Positions 60,414-64,000 of a stretch of 64,000 nucleotides of DNA are shown here, piece after piece. This DNA comes from Dyella_B sp035503745. Its GTDB lineage: Bacteria; Pseudomonadota; Gammaproteobacteria; Xanthomonadales; Rhodanobacteraceae. The notes below the pieces were generated by a model. That model was given only the letters and a program-made list of their open reading frames with translations, searched no databases and was not told where the DNA came from. Numbering within the stretch: position 1 is the stretch's first letter; the number at the start of each line of letters is the position of its first letter. The position numbers were made by a program, and so were the translations under genes. Location: positions 14,018-78,017 of the forward strand of contig NZ_DATJTC010000035.1 of the NCBI RefSeq assembly GCF_035503745.1. Reading direction: 5' to 3'.

Positions 60414-62621
60414 ATGCGCAAGCACTTCCTCGGTTTCTGCCTGGCAAGCCTCGCCGCATGGCTGCCCACGGCAGGCGCGCAAGCAGCCCAGGCCCCAGCC
60501 TTCGATATCCGCCCCGAGCAAGGCGTGCTGCAGCGTCTGATGCCGCAGCAGGCCGCGCAGTTCGAACTGGCCGCGATCGCGCCACAAGGCGGCCACGAGC
60601 GCTTTCGCATCGCCAGCGACCACGGCCGCATCAAGGTCGAAGGCAGCACGCCCAGCGCATTGCTGTTTGGCGTGAACTGGTACCTCAAATACGTGGCGCA
60701 CGTGCAGATCTCGCCCAACGGCGATCGCCTGGGCAACGCGCCGTTTCCTTTGCCCTCCAGCACCATCGAGAAAGAAACCCCCTACGCCTGGCGCTATGCG
60801 CTGAACGAAAACGTCGATGGCTACACCAGCGCCTACTGGGATTGGCCGCGCTGGCAGCGCGAGATCGATGTACTGGCACTGTCGGGCATCAACGCGATGC
60901 TCATCGAGCGCGGCACCGATACCGTGCTCTACCAAACCTTCCGCGACGCCGGTTACACCGATGGCGAGATCCGCGCATGGATCACCCAGCCGGCGCACCA
61001 GAACTGGCAGTTGATGGGCAACATGTGCTGCTTCAACGGACCGGTGAGCACGGCACTGATGCAAAAGCGCGCGGCCTCGGCGCGGCGGATCGTGGCGCGC
61101 CTGCGCGAACTGGGCATCGTGCCGGTGCTGCCCGGGTTCTTCGGCATCGTGCCGGCCGATTTCCAAGACAAATTTCCGCACGCGCATGTCGTGCCGCAGG
61201 GTGAATGGGCCGGCTTCACGCGGCCGGGCTGGCTCGACCCGCGCGATCCGATGTTCGCCAGGCTCGCTGCGTCGTTCTATCGCCACCAGCGCGAACTGTT
61301 CGGCGACAGCAGCGTCTACGACATGGAAGTGTTCCAGGAAGGCGGCAACTCGGGCGACGTGCCCGTGCCCGAAGCGGCCCGCGACGTGCAAAAGGCCCTG
61401 CTCGCCGCGCATCCGGGCGCGCGCTGGATGATGCTCGCCTGGCAGGGCAATCCGCGCCAGGACCTGCTCGCGGGCGTGGATCGGCAGCACCTGTTGATCA
61501 TCGACATCGACCACGACCGGGTGCCGCGCGACAACCGCCAGAAGGATTTCCAGGACGCGCCGTTCCTGTTCGGCGGCATCTGGGAATTCGGCGGGCGCAC
61601 CACGTTGGGCGCCAACACCGTCAACATCACCGACCGCCTGCAACGGCTTGGCCGCGACAATCGCAATATGGTCGGCACGGCGGTGTTCACCGAGGGCATG
61701 GACACCAATCCCTTTGCCTACGACCTGTTTACCGAGATGGCCTGGCGCGACCGGCCCGTCGATCGGCGGCAATGGACCGCCGACTATGTGCTGCGCCGCT
61801 ATGGCGCGGCCGATCCGCATGCATTGGCCGCATGGAATGTGCTGCTGGACACCGCCTACGACATCCGTATCGACAGTGTGATATTCAACAGCGAACGCGA
61901 CGCCGCGCAGGAATCGCTGTTCGATGCGCAGCCCAGCCTTACCGTCAACCGCGCCTCTCACTGGTCGCCCGAGGCGATGCGCTACAGCGCGCAGGCATTC
62001 CAGCAGGCGCTGCCGCAGATGCTGCAGGTGGCGCCCGCGCTGCGCCATAGCGACACCTATCAATACGACCTGGTGGACATCGCGCGCCAGACGCTCGCCA
62101 ACCGAAGCCGCGCGCTGCTGCCGCAGATCAAGGCCGCCTGCGACGGCAAGGATCGCCCGCGTTTCGAGGCGCTGACCCAACGCTGGCTGCAGCTGATGGA
62201 TCTTCAGGACGAGCTGCTCGCCACCAACAAGTTCTTTCTCGTCGGCACCTGGCTGTCGTACGTGCAGCCGTGGGCATCGACGCCCGCGGAACGCACGCGC
62301 CTGGACTATGACGCGCGCTCGCTGCTCACCACCTGGGGCGATCGCAAGGCCAGCGAAGGCGCCAGCCTGCACGACTACGGCAACAAGGACTGGGCCGGGC
62401 TCACCCGCGACTACTACCGCGTGCGCTGGCAGATGTATTTCCATGCGCTGGACCAGGCCCTGCGCAGCGGCACGCCGCCGGCACCGATCGACTGGTTCGC
62501 GCTGGGCGATGCCTGGAACCACGGCACGCAGCACTATGCCGACCGGCCCGTGGGCGATGCCTATGCCGTCGCCAGCCGCGTTGCGCAAGCGCTGCAGCTG
62601 AGCGTGCCGCCGACGCCCTGA
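60414..62621 (+). CDS. Alpha-N-acetylglucosaminidase (GH89, NAGLU-like)
   Basis: A 735-residue exported glycosidase of family GH89, removing terminal alpha-linked N-acetylglucosamine. Signal peptide MRKHFLGFCLASLAAWLPTAGAQA, an N-terminal small domain, then the catalytic barrel: YAWRYALNENVDGYTSAYWDWPRWQREID, LSGINAMLIERGTD, PVLPGFFGIVPADFQDKFP, the acidic YDMEVFQEGGNSGDVPV and GTAVFTEGMDTNPFAYDLFTEMAWRD, which probably supply the catalytic Glu pair, then a helical C-terminal domain. Bacterial members can act on host or plant glycans. No partner glycoside genes are nearby. Confidence 0.93.
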   Translation: MRKHFLGFCLASLAAWLPTAGAQAAQAPAFDIRPEQGVLQRLMPQQAAQFELAAIAPQGGHERFRIASDHGRIKVEGSTPSALLFGVNWYLKYVAHVQISPNGDRLGNAPFPLPSSTIEKETPYAWRYALNENVDGYTSAYWDWPRWQREIDVLALSGINAMLIERGTDTVLYQTFRDAGYTDGEIRAWITQPAHQNWQLMGNMCCFNGPVSTALMQKRAASARRIVARLRELGIVPVLPGFFGIVPADFQDKFPHAHVVPQGEWAGFTRPGWLDPRDPMFARLAASFYRHQRELFGDSSVYDMEVFQEGGNSGDVPVPEAARDVQKALLAAHPGARWMMLAWQGNPRQDLLAGVDRQHLLIIDIDHDRVPRDNRQKDFQDAPFLFGGIWEFGGRTTLGANTVNITDRLQRLGRDNRNMVGTAVFTEGMDTNPFAYDLFTEMAWRDRPVDRRQWTADYVLRRYGAADPHALAAWNVLLDTAYDIRIDSVIFNSERDAAQESLFDAQPSLTVNRASHWSPEAMRYSAQAFQQALPQMLQVAPALRHSDTYQYDLVDIARQTLANRSRALLPQIKAACDGKDRPRFEALTQRWLQLMDLQDELLATNKFFLVGTWLSYVQPWASTPAERTRLDYDARSLLTTWGDRKASEGASLHDYGNKDWAGLTRDYYRVRWQMYFHALDQALRSGTPPAPIDWFALGDAWNHGTQHYADRPVGDAYAVASRVAQALQLSVPPTP

Positions 62622-62716
62622 AGTTTTCGCCCGGCCCGCCGATAGCCTCCCTGAGCCCGCCGCCGCGCCCCATGCGCGGCCCGCGTGGCGGATAAAAGCC
62701 ATCGACGGAGACCTGC

Positions 62717-63340
62717 ATGATCAGCACCCGGCCCAATATCCCCTACCTCAAGGCGGCGTGGGCCGCGCATGCCAGCATCAGCGCGGCCAATTGCCGCCAG
62801 ACCTACGAAGAAGCGGGCATCACCTTCGAGCGCGTCAACCATTCGTGGATCGTGCGCAAGGGCCCCACGCAGGTGTCCACCATGCCGCTGCGCTATACCC
62901 GGCAGGACTTGCGCATGGGCTTCCTGGGCCGCATCGAAATGGAAGCGCGCAAGGCCGCCAGCGAGATGGAAGCGGTGCTGTTCCACGATCTGCTGCTGCC
63001 CGAGGACCACGCCATGATCGTGGAGGTGGAGCAATCCATGCGCCAGCTGCGCCGCCGCGGCAGCCGCGCCCTGACCATCCTGGTCGGCCCCACCGTACTG
63101 ACCCATGCACCCGGCCAGTTCTATGCGGAGATCCACGCGCTCCTGGATGCCCCGCGCGCCTTCGTGTATGCACACCGGACCAACGAGAACGGCTGCGCGC
63201 CCACCGACCTGCTCGTGGACGTATCCAAGCGCGAGCGCCATCCCCGCGCGCCCACTTACGCCGAACTTGCGCGCCGCCTTGCCGAGACCTTGAACGCAGC
63301 GATCCAGGCTTCCACCGAAACGGCCGCGCTAACCGCCTGA
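62717..63340 (+). CDS. Conserved-looking protein of unknown function
   Basis: A 207-residue soluble protein without signal peptide or membrane segments. The N-terminal half (ISAANCRQTYEEAGITFERVNHSWIVRKGPTQ) and the central EMEAVLFHDLLLPEDHAMIVEVEQSMRQLRRRGSRAL are mixed alpha/beta; THAPGQFYAEIHALLDAPRAFVYAHRT is hydrophobic and probably core. I do not recognise a family. It starts at ATG 62717 behind GGAGA and precedes the sigma-54 region. Confidence 0.72.
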   Translation: MISTRPNIPYLKAAWAAHASISAANCRQTYEEAGITFERVNHSWIVRKGPTQVSTMPLRYTRQDLRMGFLGRIEMEARKAASEMEAVLFHDLLLPEDHAMIVEVEQSMRQLRRRGSRALTILVGPTVLTHAPGQFYAEIHALLDAPRAFVYAHRTNENGCAPTDLLVDVSKRERHPRAPTYAELARRLAETLNAAIQASTETAALTA

Positions 63341-63352
63341 CGCGGCCACCCA

Positions 63353-63400
63353 CTGTCCGCTGTCCGTGCCCGCGCGGACAGTGGATTTGTCCGCGGACAA
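63353..63400 (+). promoter_or_regulatory. Clustered palindromic sites upstream of the sigma-54 promoter
   Basis: Half-sites CTGTCCG at 63353-63359 and again at 63360-63366, CGGACAG at 63375-63381, and the perfect 14-bp palindrome TTGTCCGCGGACAA at 63387-63400. They lie about 65-115 bases upstream of the -24 element, the normal range for enhancer-binding-protein sites. The binding protein is unknown. Confidence 0.65.
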
Positions 63401-63463
63401 GCGCCGCGTGCGCATCACTTGCGAAAAATCGCGCGGGAATGCGGGTTTTCAGCCATGCAGCGG

Positions 63464-63481
63464 TTGGCACGGGCCTTGCCA
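63464..63481 (+). promoter_or_regulatory. Sigma-54 (RpoN) -24/-12 promoter
   Basis: TTGGCACG-GGCC-TTGCCA: the GG of -24 and the GC of -12 are separated by exactly 10 bases and both flanks match the YTGGCACGN4TTGCW consensus at nearly every position. The -12 GC lies 46 bases before the ATG of the 50-residue gene at 63526. Confidence 0.88.
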
Positions 63482-63525
63482 TGTAGTCATCGAACGCTTC
63501 ATTTCGATCTACAAGGAGAACCGCC

Positions 63526-63678
63526 ATGAAACTCGAAGCCCTGCTACTGAAAGCCCTCTTTTCCGCCTGCCTGCTGGTCTGCGTGCTGACCTTGGGTGGC
63601 ATCTTGACGGCCAAGGCGCCGCTGCCCACGGTGGCCGCATCGCAGCCGGCCGTGGCCACGGCCCATTCGGCCGGCTAA
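63526..63678 (+). CDS. Fifty-residue membrane peptide behind a sigma-54 promoter
   Basis: A very short gene. AAGGAG lies 8 bases before the ATG. The peptide has a charged N-terminus (MKLEALLLKALF), one hydrophobic segment (about residues 10-28, with two Cys in ACLLVCVLTLGG) and an Ala/Pro/Thr-rich tail ending HSAG. It could be a single-pass membrane peptide or a cleaved signal with a short mature part. It has the strong sigma-54 promoter at 63464 and clustered palindromes above it, so it is clearly expressed on demand. No family recognised. Confidence 0.75.
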   Translation: MKLEALLLKALFSACLLVCVLTLGGILTAKAPLPTVAASQPAVATAHSAG

Positions 63679-63849
63679 GCCGCCGGAACGAAAGCCGGGC
63701 CATTGGCCGCTGCCTCCCCGGCACGTCCATGCCTGGGGGTCCGCGCCCGTAAAAAAGAACGGGCCGCGATTTCAAAACCAGGCGCCTCACACGTCCAAGC
63801 CGAGGGACCGGAACTATTTCCGGCCCCATCCAGCCCAGACAGGTGATCC

Positions 63850-64000
63850 GTGCCCGCCAGCCGCCAAGAAATCGAACGACTGCTCAGCCGCCTCGACGAC
63901 GCCATGCCACGCCTGCTCAGCGAAAATCAGGGCATCGAATTCTGGGTGGAGTTTCTGCAACGCGCCGATACCATCAAAGAGCAGGTGCCGCTGGACCATT
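63850..64000 (+). CDS. Unknown protein, 3' end outside window
   Basis: The reading frame from GTG 63850 (AGGTGA a few bases upstream) runs to the window edge: MPASRQEIERLLSRLDDAMP, RLLSENQGIEFWVEFLQRAD, TIKEQVPLDH... in order. It looks helical and acidic and continues beyond base 64000. No family can be named from 50 residues. It is 171 bases after the 50-residue gene and could be in the same sigma-54 operon; no terminator hairpin with a T-run separates them. Confidence 0.6.
   Translation, partial: MPASRQEIERLLSRLDDAMPRLLSENQGIEFWVEFLQRADTIKEQVPLDH

Noticed and set aside
61722..61740. CCTGTTTACC match to the palindromic element tip inside the GH89 gene
   Set aside because: Only ten bases match and they encode conserved family residues (Asp-Leu-Phe-Thr); coincidence.
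60243..62702. 819-codon open frame antisense to the GH89 gene
   Set aside because: Exactly mirrors the GH89 coding region in a shadow frame and has no recognisable domain.
1..64000. CRISPR array, prophage, integrase or complete IS
   Set aside because: No regularly spaced direct repeats, no cas-like or transposase-like protein, and no phage genes were seen in any frame.

Overview
The window reads as a chromosomal segment of a high-G+C gammaproteobacterium of the Xanthomonadales/Lysobacterales type, most likely Rhodanobacteraceae (Dyella/Frateuria/Luteibacter-like). This placement is inferred from the mix of gene families: class I aldolase, E1-alpha/E1-beta type pyruvate dehydrogenase, homogentisate pathway, DUF885 and S9 peptidases, small TonB-C proteins, and CCCTCTCC-type intergenic hairpins. 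It was not tested by any search. I see no transposase, phage gene or CRISPR array. Gene density is high, and most of the very long antisense reading frames are shadows of high-G+C genes.

Layout. 1-13.5 kb is central carbon metabolism: purC (cut by the window edge), transketolase, fructose-bisphosphate aldolase, pyruvate kinase and GAPDH, mixed with an outer-membrane barrel protein, a TonB-C protein, an S9 peptidase, an S1/P1 nuclease, an OsmC protein and thiol peroxidase Tpx. 13.5-18.2 kb is tyrosine catabolism (fumarylacetoacetase, HmgA, HppD) with a divergent MarR regulator and a palindromic operator. 18.2-20.9 kb holds a POT peptide transporter and tryptophan 2,3-dioxygenase, the latter behind a perfect 17-bp palindrome. 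21-24.7 kb is a pyruvate dehydrogenase operon (E1-alpha, E1-beta, E2; no E3). 24.8-29.4 kb is a four-gene leftward operon: formaldehyde-activating-enzyme homologue, aldo/keto reductase, succinate-semialdehyde-type dehydrogenase and an MFS transporter. 29.6-32.4 kb is a Cpx-like two-component system divergent from a Spy/CpxP-like protein. 32.5-39.4 kb holds an AhpD-like protein with an AraC regulator, a PiT phosphate transporter, a BON protein, TrpS with an extra C-terminal domain, arginase and tRNA-Thr(UGU).

39.5-42.2 kb is birA-coaX-SPOR. 42.4-45.2 kb is PepSY-PhoP-PhoQ. 45.3-52.9 kb carries dusA, fpr, a kinase-like protein, DUF456, DUF885, a hemolysin III protein, a candidate C-rich-loop sRNA, a TonB-C protein and a small membrane protein. 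53-60.2 kb carries a cysteine-dioxygenase-like/flavoprotein pair, cardiolipin synthase, nicotinamidase, a CPXCG protein, a HAD phosphatase, a Kir-type potassium channel and a YCII protein. 60.4-64 kb carries a GH89 alpha-N-acetylglucosaminidase, an unknown protein, and a 50-residue membrane peptide behind a clear sigma-54 promoter with clustered palindromic upstream sites.

The most notable signals are: (i) an interspersed palindromic, MITE/REPIN-like element with one complete copy, one compact copy and four partial copies, two of which coincide with stop codons; (ii) the sigma-54 promoter and enhancer-like palindromes driving a very small gene; (iii) the Fae-containing operon in what looks like a non-methylotroph; (iv) operators placed at kynA and at the hppD/marR divergon; and (v) a possible sX13-like sRNA at 51.6 kb.
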